Part shown: in pieces, positions 49,608-61,364 of the stretch
Position numbering within the stretch: the first letter of the stretch is position 1
Layout: every line of letters starts with the position of its first letter
The notes under the pieces: model-generated
The model's database searches: none
Seen by the model: the letters and a program-made list of their open reading frames with translations, nothing else
Told to the model about the DNA's origin: nothing
Position numbers and translations under genes: made by a program
NCBI GenBank assembly: GCA_029204225.1
Contig: CM055110.1
Coordinates: forward strand, 33,300,416 to 33,364,415
Reading direction: 5' to 3'
Origin: Diphasiastrum complanatum
Taxonomy: Eukaryota > Streptophyta > Lycopodiopsida > Lycopodiales > Lycopodiaceae
DNA length: 64,000 bases

Positions 49608-50133
49608 GACCAACATTGGTCTTTGGCATCCTAAAACTGTATCAAGACCTAAACCTTTAAGATATGTGTTGAACAATTGGTCATACTGTACATATTGAGG
49701 AGTATTTACAAAGGCAAGTGTAGGGGGTGACAGAAGTAAAACTGATAAACCACATAAAGATTTGTCATTCAAAATTGGTTCTACCTTTGCACTAAGAAAA
49801 TCATCTGAATCACTTACAAGAACAGGAGGAGGGGAACTAATATTTATGGGTTTAGGATGAGGAGGAGATTTACGAGGTGGAGATTTATTAGGAGAGGAAG
49901 ATTTAGCATGAGAAGTTAAAAATGGAGTGGAAGGAGAAGAATGCCTTGAAGAAAGAATAGTATTCAGAGGAGATGACTTGGAAAAATCCCTTGCTTTAGA
50001 TAGAGGGTCAAGAGACCTCCTCCTCTTTGAAACACTCCCGTTCTGTATACGAATAACAAGCCAAGTTGGTTGAGATTGCTTTCGTTTTCTCCTCTCTGAA
50101 TCTTGTTTTGGAGGAGAGGAGGGAGCAAGTATT
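49590..50133 (-). pseudogene. Ser/Pro/Arg-rich open segment upstream of the C48 relic
   Basis: Minus-strand reading open for about 180 codons after a TGA near 50132. It begins LAPSSPPKQDSERRKRKQS, continues through SVSKRRRSLDPLSKARDF and runs of Ser and Pro (SSPNKSPPRKSPPHPKP), an acidic VSDSDDF, then a more ordered-looking NTPQYVQYDQLFNTYLKGLG. It ends at TAG 49590, but one base of slip at 49603 would carry it into the C48 leader exon, so it was probably the N-terminal region of that gene. The basic tracts could be nuclear localisation signals. It lies immediately downstream of the histone-like segment. The family is unknown. Confidence 0.5.
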
Positions 50134-50140
50134 CAACAAA

Positions 50141-50540
50141 CTTGTCATATGTGTCCCGAAGCCTGAACACAATTTTGAAATCCTTGGACATGATGGTCAC
50201 CCTCTTGGCATGGACAGTTGGAACAATAGTATCTGAAAAAAAATTTCACCTGGAAATCCTCATATGCTGTGCAGCACCTCAATTGCCGTTACAGTCCATC
50301 TCACATATGCAAATAGACTTCTTGTAATGTCTCTGATGGATTTCTGTATGTGAGATTTTGGAATCAAAAGATTATTTGTCTTCTGAAACTTCCGAATATC
50401 TTTGAGCCAAGGTGCGTCTCTTCTTATGCCCCTTGGCCTAGGAGGTGGTGGTGGTGGACGAGGTGGTTGTTGTGGATTTCCCTGACCCTCACCTGAAATT
50501 GGTATTCCACTTAAATGCCCTCGTGCTGTCTACTCAGTCT
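50141..50540 (-). pseudogene. CENH3-like centromeric histone H3 relic
   Basis: Minus-strand histone H3 fold sequence. A Pro-rich tail (GNPQQPPRPPPPPPRPRG, about 50475-50420) leads to WLKDIRKFQKTNNLLIPK (50409-50356), SIRDITRSLFA, RWTVTAIEVL (to about 50271), then after two frame changes AYEDFQVKF, SDTIVPTVHAKRVTIMSKDF and RLR (50147). The order matches the alpha-N, alpha-1, alpha-2 and alpha-3 helices. LLIP, RWT in the long loop 1, FSD and KDF are features of plant CENH3 rather than canonical H3. The first shift is at 50270-50280, the second probably in the A8 run at 50236. No intron interrupts the fold, whereas plant CENH3 genes are normally intron-rich, so a processed copy is possible. There is no stop after the fold in this frame for 60 codons. 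Confidence 0.75.
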
Positions 50541-50560
50541 ACGCCATTACTGTTGTGTAG

Positions 50561-50723
50561 TAGCAGATCAGCGCGCGATAATGTTGATTTCAGGATCAGA
50601 CCTCAGGTCGAGCACGTCGAAGCAATACCTGAGTTCAACAAATCCGTTAGCTGGTAGTGGATGGGCATGATCAAGTAGTAACGGGTTGAAGGAAGTTGTT
50701 TTCAAGCGCGTTGAATCGATATC
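50561..50723. repeat. Possible inverted-repeat element near the CENH3 relic
   Basis: Left GCAGATCAGCGCGC and right GCGCGTTGAATCGATATC resemble the ends at 48915-48985 (GATATCAGATCAACGCG). 163 bases. Weak similarity; may be an older, longer member. Confidence 0.35.
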
Positions 50724-51318
50724 GCATGGATGCAAATAACTACAAGCAAAAAAATTTTAGCGTCGTCGATTAGTATATATAGAGAAAATCAGAAATGATT
50801 GCAAACATGGTGGTTTGGATGTCCGAGGTTCGGATTATGATGATGATTACTCAGGTCAATCAAATCAATCTAAATATCCATCAGTCATCAAAATGATTAG
50901 TCCATATCGAATTTAACTAGAATTAATTTCAAATAAAATATGGTCACATCTACAATTAATACTACAAAAGTATGCTATCACACTTCTACCATTTAATGCT
51001 GAAATTGACAACGTTGAGCTTTAAATATCAGACACTTTTTATATCCAATAGTTAGAATTTTGGAAAATTCCAAAGGCCAGATTTTCACTCGATAGCTAAT
51101 CAATGTGCATATAAAGCATTTGAAAATCAGAGTATGGGTTTTCACACGCTCATCTGATATTGGACAGAATATGAATAATTAGAGCTAGATTCGATAGATT
51201 CTACATAACTTTGGCCAGTACGAAGCGTCTTCCAAATTAAGCTTTGATCATGCATATAGGGTCCAATAGTTTCGAAAATTTTCATAATATTTTGGTTCTG
51301 GAATAGCAATTCGATGGA
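50724..51318. other. Unassigned stretch
   Basis: AT-rich, no open frame of note, no match seen elsewhere in the window. The copia RT begins abruptly near 51319. Confidence 0.5.
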
Positions 51319-52700
51319 TCCATCAACAAATTCAAAGCAAGACTTTGTGTCACTCTCAAATCAAAGGTCCTGACTTTGAAGGCACTTTTGCACATATTGC
51401 AAAAATGGTAACTATAAGAATTATCATTTCTCTTCCATGTTAGCGCAATTGGAGGATCTTTCAAGTTAATGTTTCTAATGCCTTCCTCGATGGTTACCTT
51501 GAGGAGAAGATTTATATGGAGCAACCACCTGGATTCGTGAAAGCTGTTAAAGAAACAAAAGTTTGTCTTTTGTTCAAAAGCCTCTATGGACTTAAACAAG
51601 CACCAAGGTCTTGGTATGCAAGGCTCAACTCCTTTCTCATATCACTCAGATTTCATCTTAGTGAATACGACCCTTCATTGTACATTAAGTTTGTAAATAA
51701 CTTTGTAGTTATTCTTCTCATCTATGTAGATGATATCATTCTTAGTGGAAATAATGAGGAGCTACTTGAAGAAACAAAATGTGCACTTGGTAGTGAATTT
51801 AAGATGCAAGATCTAGGAGTTCTTCACTATATTTTAGGCCTAGAAATTGACTTTTGAAAAGGTCATGCTTTCATAAGTCAAAGTAGATATGCTCTTTCCA
51901 TGCTTAAGAAATTTCAAATGGAAAACTGTAAAGGCATAGATACTCCAATGGAGCAAATTGTAAAAGTTCCTATAAAAGAGGACAAAAGATCCTTCAAGGA
52001 GTTCACTCTTTATAGGAGTCTTATTGGCTCTCTTATTTGATTAAGAGTCACTAGGCCTGATCTAAGTTTTAGTGTGCACAAATTAAGCCAATACATGTAG
52101 GATCCAAAGATATGTCATTGGAAATTGGCAAAGAGAATCTTGAGATATGTATCTTCTACCTTAGACTATGGATTGATCTATAAAGGAGGCGATCTAACTT
52201 ATGTTGCATTTTCATACTCATATTTTCCAAGAGACAGAGTGGATAGAAAATCCACAAGTGATGACACGGTTTTCATTGGAGGGAATCTAGTTTTTTGGCT
52301 ATCAAAGAAGCAAGCAACTATATCCTTGTCATCTTGTGAAGCTGAGTACAAAGCTCTTACAACCACAACTAATGAAGTTTTATGGATCAAGAGGCTACTT
52401 ATGGAGCTAAAGTGTTATGGAGATGAAGACCTTCCAATTATCAATAATGATTACATCTCGGCTCAAGCTCTTGCAAACAATCTTATATTCCATGCAAGGA
52501 GCAAACACATCGAGGTAGCTCATCACTTTGTAAGAGAGAAAGTAATTGGGAGGGAGATCTTATTGGAGCATGTTGGATCTTCAAATTGTGTTGTAGATCT
52601 TCTCACCAAGACATTGCTCAAGAATGCATTCGTCAAGATGAGATCTAATCTTGGCTTAATCTCAAAGTCTATGGTGAATAGGTAGATATATTTTAAGGAG
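51319..52700 (+). mobile_element. Ty1/copia element C: RT and RNase H, plus strand
   Basis: Same family as 2743-7011, starting inside RT at FKARLCVTLKS. RT at 51516-51857 keeps LLFKSLYGLKQAPRSW and the intact catalytic LIYVDDIILSG, then a TGA at 51856 (the copy at 6.1 kb has TGG there) and another TGA near 52038. RNase H at 52125-52685 is open for 186 codons, with WLSKKQATISLSSCEAEYKA, HARSKHIEVAHHF and LLTKTLLKN. The purine tract AAGGAGGAG follows at 52694. Upstream half missing. Confidence 0.9.
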
Positions 52701-53573
52701 GAGTGTAAAAAGCCGTAAACATATCTTCATGTGTTGACTTTGGGGGCTATGCTCACCTTATTTCTTGTAAATATTTTATTGTACATTAAGGTTTGTGAAG
52801 TGAGTAGATAACCTTCTAGAAAAGATTGAATTTGAGTTAGGTAGATTCAATTATGATGTCATGCAAAATATTAAATGACATGCAATGTTAGTCAGAATGC
52901 ATGTATGCAACATGCAAGTCAGTTTACATAATCTACACATGTCTAGGTGGCTTAGGAAGCTGACATGCAATCCATGCAACATCCGTGCATGCAGTTTTAC
53001 ATGTGGATCTATGATATATGAGTTAACTGGAAGATGTGGACATTCCATGCAAATCCACTGTAGGAACTCAAGCCTCATTGATGTAAGGAAACTTTGGCTT
53101 GCTTTGCCATATTGTGAATATTGAGATTTTGGTGTTTTGGGCTCATTCTCTACCCGAGTTTTTTTGTTATCATTTTATCTCAGTACGCAGCCTACTTTTC
53201 CCACAATGAGCACTGTCATAGTAAGGAGTTAGTTTTTTGGTCTGTGATATGCCATTGTGCTCTTGCCTTGGATGTTTCAACTAAACCATTCTTTGATCAT
53301 TCTCGTGCAATCACAACACCCCATAAAGATCCTGTAGGGTGCTAAAAACTTCATAATCAGTTGATTGGGGGTACTGTGTTGTAAACGTACTGGTCATCAA
53401 CTGATATTTTGGTTTTACTTTGACATCTAGTAACATCAAAGGTTTTGGTGATATCATACTGGCGACAATATAGTTGTCACAAACATTATTGATACCAATT
53501 CAGAGTTAGAAGTGTATATGTTTTACTTTGGTAATTGTAGCCAAGAATATTAGAGCACTAAGATTTAAAATGG
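52701..53573 (+). repeat. LTR-like 3' tail of plus copia, copy C
   Basis: Starts TGTAAAAAGCCGTAAACATA; parallels 7012-7970 and 30846-31816 but with only one unit of the 73-base repeat and a small deletion near 53200. Confidence 0.6.
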
Positions 53574-53576
53574 CAA

Positions 53577-54513
53577 ATCTTGTTGATGATGATCCAATTC
53601 AAAAATAAGTTAGCACTACGAGTACTATCCTTATACTAGATCTTGAGATCTTGTATCATGCAATGCACATCACACAATGATCAATCATAGCAAATGACTT
53701 GGATGTACTTAGAGATTCTTGCTTCATGGTTGAGCTCTTTAGTATTTGTTTTTTAAATAGATCTATTGTCACACATGTTCTTGAGTGTCTACCTTACATT
53801 TAAGAACTTCAATCGCATTTGTCTCTTGCCAAGTAGAAGCTTGGGTGATGAGATATCATGACATGGGGCTAGCCTAGCCTTTGTAAATATGGCATTATAT
53901 TTTCAGCAATTCATTAGAAGCAATATCATCATACCAAAAATTGATGTCGTGTTCATTAATACTTTTGAAATATTATAATTAAAAAATGAATTCAGCATAG
54001 ACAAGAGACAATGAACGTGAATCTGATAGTATAGCCAATACATATGATGATGGTGCTATCCAATCCGTGCACCCTGGAGAAGGGCCTCAATGGCCATCTA
54101 GAATAGACTCTGGATGACTGATCTACACAATAATAGATAAACTCCAATTGCTGAGGAATGTTTCTCAATATGGTAGTTACACAGTGGCGACCACCATCAG
54201 AGAGAGTGATCAGCCAAATACCAAAAGTGTCTTTTCGCATAGGGAGTCAGAACGCCAAATGATGAAGAGGCCATACCGTCAGGGCTGTTGGAGGGCTCTA
54301 CCCCCCAAACCCCCCGGATCCCCTGTTTCTTGGGGGGATCTGCCCTCCGAATCCCCCAGGACCTCCTGCTATGCAATCCAGCCATCTCCTAACCATCATG
54401 GTCTCACATTAGACCCCATACTAACAACCGTGCTCAATAATGACTTCTCCTCATAACAGGGGCCTTACAAATTTGAGCTCAACTAGTGACAACTAAACTG
54501 GGAGCTGAATGTA
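53577..54513. mobile_element. Unclassified 0.94 kb insertion with GC-rich hairpin
   Basis: Copies A and B run directly from the LTR-like tail into AAAGACCCTCAATAA; copy C has 937 extra bases here. The insertion is mostly AT-rich but contains a C-rich block (54295-54362) whose parts GGATCCCC and GGGGGGATC, and GGAGGGC and GCCCTCC, can pair. No coding frame. Flanks AATGGCAA and GAATGTAA may be a decayed target duplication. Confidence 0.5.
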
Positions 54514-56296
54514 AAGACCCTCAATAATTTTTACATTTCCTTGGTCTGATCCACGTAGATACCTTTTAGTTATAGTCGGTCTCTTAGGTTCGGTAATTGT
54601 TTGGACAATGTTATAGTTGTCGTATTAGATCAGAATTAGATTAATAGTAATCAATAACAAATATGAAAATACTGACATATTGAACATGTGTTGGAAGAAA
54701 GATGAGAAGAAAGTCTACATAGTAGATAGATCAAACTATTGATTACTTCTCGTAAAACTCATACATCAAATGACACAGTCTCAGCTAGTTATAGTGCAAA
54801 GAGGTTTGCAGATGTAGCTTAAAAAATAACATGGCTGTTAACCTGACATCCAATGAGACACTCTCACCTAGTTATAGTGCATAGAGGTTTGTAGACATTG
54901 GATGTTAACATGACCAGTCACTTGGTTGGATTTAAATCATTACATATCTACATCTTCAAAATAGTTTGGCCCCAATCAATAGAATTTGCCTTTACGATGC
55001 CAATTTTAATACATCGGACAAAGTTAGCTCATTTAAACTTCTATATCATATGCAAAATATCTAAACTGCACATTAAATGTATAGTTTATTACAAAGTAGG
55101 GCTCCACACACTTTGTAATTTACAATCATTCTCTAATTTGCCATTAATTCAAGTCATTCAGAATGAAATAGAATGGCATTTAGGATGAAATAGTAAATAA
55201 TGTTTGATGATATAATTGGCCTATTCCCTTTTCAATTTAGATTCATTAAAAGAATTCTTGTTGAATTTGAGATTATGCAAACTTGCACCATCACTTCGAT
55301 GCCTATCCTAGAACAATTTGCATTCAAAATAAGATTAAAGAACAACCAAACAATTTCTACAATGAATGTAAAAATTTGCAGGTTTGGGACTTCTATGAGG
55401 ATTCCTTTAGGGATGCATAAAAACTCATGAAAACCATTAGAAATTAATATTGAGTCATCAAAAGTTTGTATATCCTAAACCTTAACAACTAAAATCTAAA
55501 CTTTGAAGATTAAGTCATAAACCTGGTAATCGTTAAAAGGTTGGCCACAAAAAACACCAACACTATCCTATGTAGTGAGATTCCAAAAAATCAACAAACA
55601 TTTGCAAATTTAAAAAAATAAACAAATAAATAGGTAAACATAGATGAATATGTGTGGAAAGAATCTAAACACCCAAAAAATGACCTATGTTGGATCTCTA
55701 CAATATGTGATGAGTTAAAAAACGACTATCATACCACATGAATCAACTCGTTGGACACGTGCACAGAATTTAGTCATAAATCACAAATTGCGTCCATAAG
55801 CTATTGCTAACAAATAGAACTAGGTGCACCCCAAAACTGCAAAAAAGAAATGTGGCTTGTCGCCCATTGTGATGTTGTTGTTTAATTATTTTTACTATAA
55901 CCTCCGCCTGTCCAAAAAGGAAGGAACGAATTTCTATGTTGGTCACATGATAAGTCTTAGAAGCTTTCCCACACAAGCATATGGTCATAATGAAACTCTT
56001 CCCAATCATATGGTACTATTTAAATATGCTATGTGCCATTTTAGAATTTAATAAGTAGGGAAAAAGGATGCATAGGCCTTTTCATTTGTGTACTTGGCTC
56101 AAGAACCCTAACATCATTTTAAGGAATGAGTGTTTATTTAGGGGTTGTTGACATGTGATATTATTGTATTTGTTGACACTTTAAGTAATAATTATGAAGG
56201 GCTTTCTAGATTTTAGAGCCATGGCTCTAAGTGCAGTGGATCCCTTGTAAAAGTTAGAACTTTATTTAAATAGGCCAAGGCTATTATGGGTTGATG
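54514..56296 (+). repeat. Forward arm and spacer, copy C
   Basis: Arm to about 56150, then a shortened version of the spacer seen at 33.7-33.84 kb, ending GGCTATTATGGG, where another copia fragment is joined. The S1-like gene expected about 0.5-1 kb further on is not present. Confidence 0.75.
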
Positions 56297-57339
56297 CCTA
56301 CTTTCATTCAAAGGGGATGGTGAGAACACATTATGATCCAAATCTATATGTCTTATGCTTTGATGGAATGGTTGCTTTGATTGCTCTTTATGTTGATGAC
56401 TTGATTATTACGGGAAATAATCAAGAGATGATAGACACGATCAAGAAAGACTTCATGGAACAATTTGAGATGACGGATCTCAGCCTAATGCATTATTGCC
56501 TTGGAGTAGAAGTGTGGGAAAAAGAACATGAAGTGGTTTTAACACAGGTGAAGTATGTCAAAGAGTTGTTGCACAGGTTTAGATTGCAGGATTGCAAACC
56601 AGTAAACACTCCTATTGAACCAGGTAAAAAGCTTTCTAAGCTTGATGAATCACAGTCATTTGATGCTACGCTATATAGACAGTTAGTAGGGAGCTTGATT
56701 TACCTTACCACAACTAGACCAGATATATGCTATGTTGTTGGCATTGTAAGTCAGTTTATGGCAGCACCTACGGAAACGCATTGGAAAGTAGCTAAACGCA
56801 TTTTGTGTTATGTGAAAGGCACTTCAGAGTATGGCTTGATTTACAGAAAGCATGATGGTTTACCTGAGTTGTGTGGCTATGTGGATGCGGACTGGGGAGG
56901 TGACTATGATGATCGTAGATCCACCACAGGATGTATATTCCAGTTTTGTGGTAATTGCTTTTCCTGGTCTAGTAAGAAGCAAAGTACAATTGCTCTTTCC
57001 ACCACAGAAGCAGAGTATAAGGCAATGTGTAGTGCTGCACAAGAAGCTATATGGTTGAGACAAATCTTGGAAGAAATTGGCATGAGGCAGAAAAATCCCA
57101 CAACTTTACATAGCGACAGTCAGAGTGGCATTCAGCTAGCAAAGAATCCAGTGTTCCATGCGAGAACTAAACACATTGAGATTCAATATCACTTCATACG
57201 TGAAAGGCTGCTAAGTCGTGAAATTCATGTTATTCATTGTAGCACAGAAGAACAACTAGCTGATATTTTCACTAAGCCACTTAATGAAGAAAAGTTTAAT
57301 AAGTTTAGATCAAAACTTTCTATATTTAAAGTTTGTTGA
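56297..57339 (+). pseudogene. Copia RT (C-terminal half) and RNase H, intact frame, different family
   Basis: Open frame of 340 codons from the ATG at 56317; coding similarity begins at about 56297 (DAYFHSKGMVRTHYDPNLYV), so the ATG is internal and the element is 5'-truncated. The catalytic box is IALYVDDLIITG. Then TPIEPGKKLSKLD, LVGSLIYLTTTRPDICY and RNase H with GYVDADWGGDYDDRRSTTG, WSSKKQSTIALSTTEAEYKA, LHSDSQSGIQLAKNPVFHA and DIFTKPLNEEKF, ending in TGA. The RT and RNase H acidic residues are present. It differs from the other copias in sequence and flanks and is the youngest-looking element here, but lacks gag, integrase and the 5' half of RT. Confidence 0.85.
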
Positions 57340-57665
57340 CTTTAAAGCTATGTATATGATTGCATAAAAAGTGACTCTACTTTAAGAGAGAGAGTTAGAA
57401 TTAAAGTTAGAATCATTGTGTTACTGTACTGTGGGTCCTATCAGTGGATAAGGATCAGTTGGCCTCGCCACGAGGCAAGTCAATGGGACACGCGTCTCGC
57501 CAACGACAACCTGGGTCATGCATGGGTTGCCTGAGTGAACAACTATATGTACAGTGTAATTTCATTTTGAGAAATACAATTGCTATGTGAGCTTGCCGAG
57601 GAGAGTGATTTTCTGTCTGTGTTACTGTGTAGCATGATCTGTGTTCCTGTGCAAAGCAAATTCTA
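57340..57665 (+). repeat. Probable 3' LTR of the 56.3 kb copia fragment
   Basis: After the stop comes ACTTTAAGAGAGAGAG (57379-57395, a plausible purine tract), then TTAGAATTAAAGTTAGAATC to about AGCAAATTCTAAG at 57667. Contains the palindromic CCTCGCCACGAGG near 57464. No second LTR exists to confirm the limits. Confidence 0.5.
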
Positions 57666-58496
57666 AGTGGATGTATCCAAATTGTTTTCTATATTGGATG
57701 AAGAATTGATCGAGTTTGCAATGATGCATCTTGAAGTCTACATGCTTAATGGTTGGCAAAGATTATGTAAAATTGTAAATACTAAAAAGCGAATAGCTTG
57801 AATATTAATCAAGATTATTGTGAATACTAATCATTATTATAATAAATATTGATCGTGACTACTAAAATATTATGAGTACTTATGATCATGATTATTGTGA
57901 ATAAGAGTTGTAAATATTTGAGGATCATTGCTCACTTGAGCCGTATTTTTTTAATTTGTTTCTTTTTGACCAAATTTCCAAAATGACAAACATTTTTTGT
58001 GGCCGAATATTAAACCCTTTTTAATAAACTATCATCAGATAAAGATCACCTATTATGTGCAATCTTAACTCTACAACTGTAAAAATCGTTGACTACTTTT
58101 GTGGTAGTGTAAGCTCTTGCAATTTAAAACATTAAAAGAAACAAAAGAATCTCACCATAACTAAACTTACAAATAACTACCTCTTTAGCATGAAAGCTCC
58201 TAAATGCATTTGCCTGAATCTTGAAGATAAAATTGTAATAAAAAAAAAATTCCTTATCAATCCAACAATTTCACCATTATAGAAAGGCCTTTGATACCAC
58301 AAGGTTTTTGTTTTATTAGGAGAAGACAAATGAATTCCAACACCCAACTAGGAATCTTGTGTTTTTATAATTACGCAAACCTAATCATTTGTTTGATTAT
58401 CCAGATGAGTACTTCTTTACTCAAGGCGTAAATCCAATCATGGTAGTGATAAGACCTTCCAAACAAGTATAGCTGAGATATTACAACCTATGATAA
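57666..58496 (-). repeat. Inverted copy of the 36.93-37.80 kb segment
   Basis: Reverse complement of the copy-B-specific segment and of adjoining module spacer (GATATTACAACCTATGATA at 58477 against 36925). Non-coding. It ends at the gypsy junction near 58496. Confidence 0.7.
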
Positions 58497-58499
58497 CCA

Positions 58500-59600
58500 G
58501 GTCGTTCCTTTAAATGACTAACATGGAATACAAAACGAAGCTTAGTTTCAACAGGGAGTTATAGTCGATAAGCAGCCCTACCAATCTTGTTAAAAACTTT
58601 GAAAGGACAGCTATAACGTGGAGATAACTTTAGACATTTTCCCGTTCGAAGTGTCTTAGAGTCTTTTGGGATTCTAAGATACACCCAATCACCAATCTCA
58701 AATTCTCGAGGAGCATGGCTTCGATTAGCATAGAATTGGGGGATCCCAAGCCGATCCAATGCTTTCCCTAGCCACCTGCAATATTTCATGCATATCATGC
58801 AAGAAATCTACTGTAGCTTGAACCTTGAGACCTTTGAGTCCAACGGAGATAGGGAAATGAGGTTGAAAGCCATACAAGAGTTTAAAAAAACTAAAACTAG
58901 TGGCATAATGCTTCATACTATTGTATGAAAATCACCCATTGAGAGATACTTTTTCAAATCTTATTGTTGCTTGGAAACATATGCGAGAAGGATATCTTCC
59001 ATTGATTGGTTCATAGGTCGGTTTGACCATTGGTTTCTGGGTGATTTATAGACAATAGACTTAAAGTAGTTTTCAGTCTCTCAAAGACCGCCTGCCAGAA
59101 CTTGCTAGTGAACTTGCAATCGCGATCACTAACAATATTATTCGGCAAACCATTCAACCTAAATAGCTTTTCAATGAAGACTTGAGAAAGTTCTGAAGCT
59201 TTGACAGTAATTTCTATTGGAATAAATTGCGCCATCTTGGTTAGTCTGTCAACTACTACCCAAATGGCATCGTGACCCTTCCCAGACTTAGGAAGTCGGA
59301 AAACAATATCCATGAAAATACTTTCTCACTTTTTGCTGGGAATTTCCAATAGATGCAATAGACCAGTTGCTTTAAGTCTTTTCGCTTTATTTACTTGGCA
59401 CTGTTCACACTTTTGAGCATATGCCTTGATATGACCTATCATTTTTGGCCAATAAAATTCTCTCTTAACAAGGTCAAGTGTCCTCTGTATACCAAGGTGT
59501 CCCGCACTGGGGCTATCGTGGCACTCATGCAGGATTTGGGCCCTAATGTCCGTGGTACACAAACTTTTCCTCTATGGAAAAGTAAACCATTCCTAATGGA
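58500..59600 (-). pseudogene. Gypsy integrase
   Basis: In minus-strand order: HHCC zinc module (HLGIQRTLDLVKREFYWPKM and CEQCQVNKAKR, 59562-59340); catalytic core with DAIWVVVDRLTKMAQFIP (first Asp) and NNIVSDRDCKFTS (second Asp) at 59313-59011, then NHPETNGQTD; a frame change into the FKLLYGFQPHFPI region (58916); and the C-terminal GPY/F-like module (GDWVYLRIP, LSPRYSCPFKVFNKIG) where the usual Gly-Pro reads Cys-Pro. Two frameshifts and a TAG near 58562 inactivate it. Confidence 0.88.
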
Positions 59601-59969
59601 ATAATCATCAAGTATCTTCTCTTCGCGAGACATCTTGAAATCCTGCTGTCCAAGATTATTTCTCACTATACGGCTTTCTGCCAGGACTTCTTGCCAAATA
59701 CGACCGAAACACTCATCTGTCCGACAAAGATCTTGTAGAGAAAGACACAACTCGGATTGGAACTCAGCAAAGCATAACTGATTAACTTCTCCAATCCAGG
59801 TCAACGCATCAACGACACAATTTGACTTACCTTGACGATACTTAATGTTGAATTCGAACTCTTGAATGAGTTCCGACGAACAAGCCTTACAACCCTAAGG
59901 TCCAACGCATCACAAATATACTTAACAGACTCATGATCTGTCATAACCACTATTTTAGATCCATAGAAA

Positions 59970-60320
59970 TAATGTTTCTAGTTCTTTAACGCATGGATGA
60001 CAGTAAAAAGTTCTTTCTCATCAATAGAATAACTACTTTGAGCTGGGTCCAACTTCTTGCTCTCAAAAGCCACTGATCTACTGTCTTGGTAAAGGACAAT
60101 GCCCATTGCATAGTCACTAGCATCTGTTTCCACCAAGAAAGATCCACTAGAGTCCACTATGTGTAAGATAGGGGATGTAGACACTAACATCTTCAAAGCT
60201 TCAAAACTTAGATTAAGTTCATCAGTCCAGACAATAGGTGGACATATTTTCAAACGCCTTCCAGCCTTCTTCTTATTACCCTTTTTAGTTTTTCTTTTGG
60301 CTTTCTTCACTCCCTTAAGA
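59970..60320 (-). pseudogene. Gypsy RNase H N-terminal part
   Basis: Frame 60310-59978 with WTDELNLSFEALKMLVSTSP, then LVETDASDYAMGIVLYQDS and SYSIDEKELFTVIHALKN, the RT-linked RNase H of gypsy elements with its Asp and Glu. A Lys/Arg-rich stretch (KKAKRKTKKGNKKKAGRRLK) precedes it. The rest of RNase H continues in broken frames to about 59810. It would degrade RNA in RNA-DNA hybrids. Confidence 0.85.
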
Positions 60321-60375
60321 AGATTTGAGAGGCAATGTAATTAAGACATAGTCTTCATAAAAAAACCGTGAAGCC

Positions 60376-61338
60376 TCAAAAAAATTTTACTTCCCTAATG
60401 GTTTTCAAAATAGGCCAATCACAAACTTTCTGGACCTTATCAAAGTCAATCTCAAGAACTCGATCGGAAACGATATGTCCTAAATACTTGAGTCTTGTTT
60501 GAAAGAACTCAAAATTAGACTCCTTAGCATAAAGCTTTGTCTGTCTTAGATTATCTAAGACTATAAGCAAATGTGCCTCATGATCCTCAAGAGTCTTACT
60601 GTCAAACAATATGTCATCTAAAAATACCACGAGAAACTTCCCCAGATATGGACGGCGAATATCGTTCATCATTTGTTGAAAGGTTGTCGGGGCATTACTT
60701 AGACCAAATGGTAAAACTAAAAATTCGTAATGGTCATACCTAGAACAAGAACCAGGTTTGAAAACATCCCCCTCATGTATTCTAATCTGATGGTACCCTG
60801 ACCTAAGGTCCAAGTTGGCGAAATACTTACCACCATTCAATCGGTCCATTAAGTCGTCCATCCGAGGTAAGGGGTAATGGTTCTTAATTGTCATTTTATT
60901 AAGCTTTTTGTAATCGACACAAAGATTAATACCACCGTCTTTCTTGCCGGTTAACAAAATAGAAGCTCCCCAAGGGGATTTACTAGGCCTTATATGGCCC
61001 TTACGTAACATCTCCTTACGTTGGCTAGCAACTTTACCTTCTTCCTTCAAGCTCATCTTGTAAGGAAAAAGCGAGACAGGGGAGCTATCGGGAAGAGGAT
61101 CTATGTGATGGTCTACTCCCCGCGAGGGAGGAAGACCCTTAGGCAACTGCTCAAGGAATATATCATTATATTCCTCCCTAATTCTTTTAAAGATTTTGCC
61201 CTCAGACGAAGAATCTAGATTAACATCATAAAAAGACAATGCTCTAGGAAAAGACAATACATCATTATGAGTTCTAAAAGCATCCATGTATGATTCATTT
61301 TTAAGATAACATAAATACGAATGATACTCAGAATCCAA
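60376..61338 (-). pseudogene. Gypsy reverse transcriptase
   Basis: 320-codon open frame. Motifs in order: LPPSRGVDHHIDPLPDSSPV, SPWGASILLTGKKDGGINLC, YPLPRMDDLMDRLNGGKYFA, LDLRSGYHQIRI, LPFGLSNAPTTFQQMMN, catalytic VVFLDDILF (Phe in place of the usual Tyr before LDD; the Asp pair is kept), and LKYLGHIVS. The frame ends at TIREVKFF near the start of the connection domain. Usual N-terminal protease coding is upstream in another frame. The best-kept part of this element. Confidence 0.92.
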
Positions 61339-61364
61339 AATAGATTGATTAGCCTCATGAGCAG

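Noticed and set aside
54295-54365. G-quadruplex or rRNA-like GC-rich gene
   Set aside because: The block is only about 70 bases, pairs as a simple hairpin, and has no rRNA or tRNA features.
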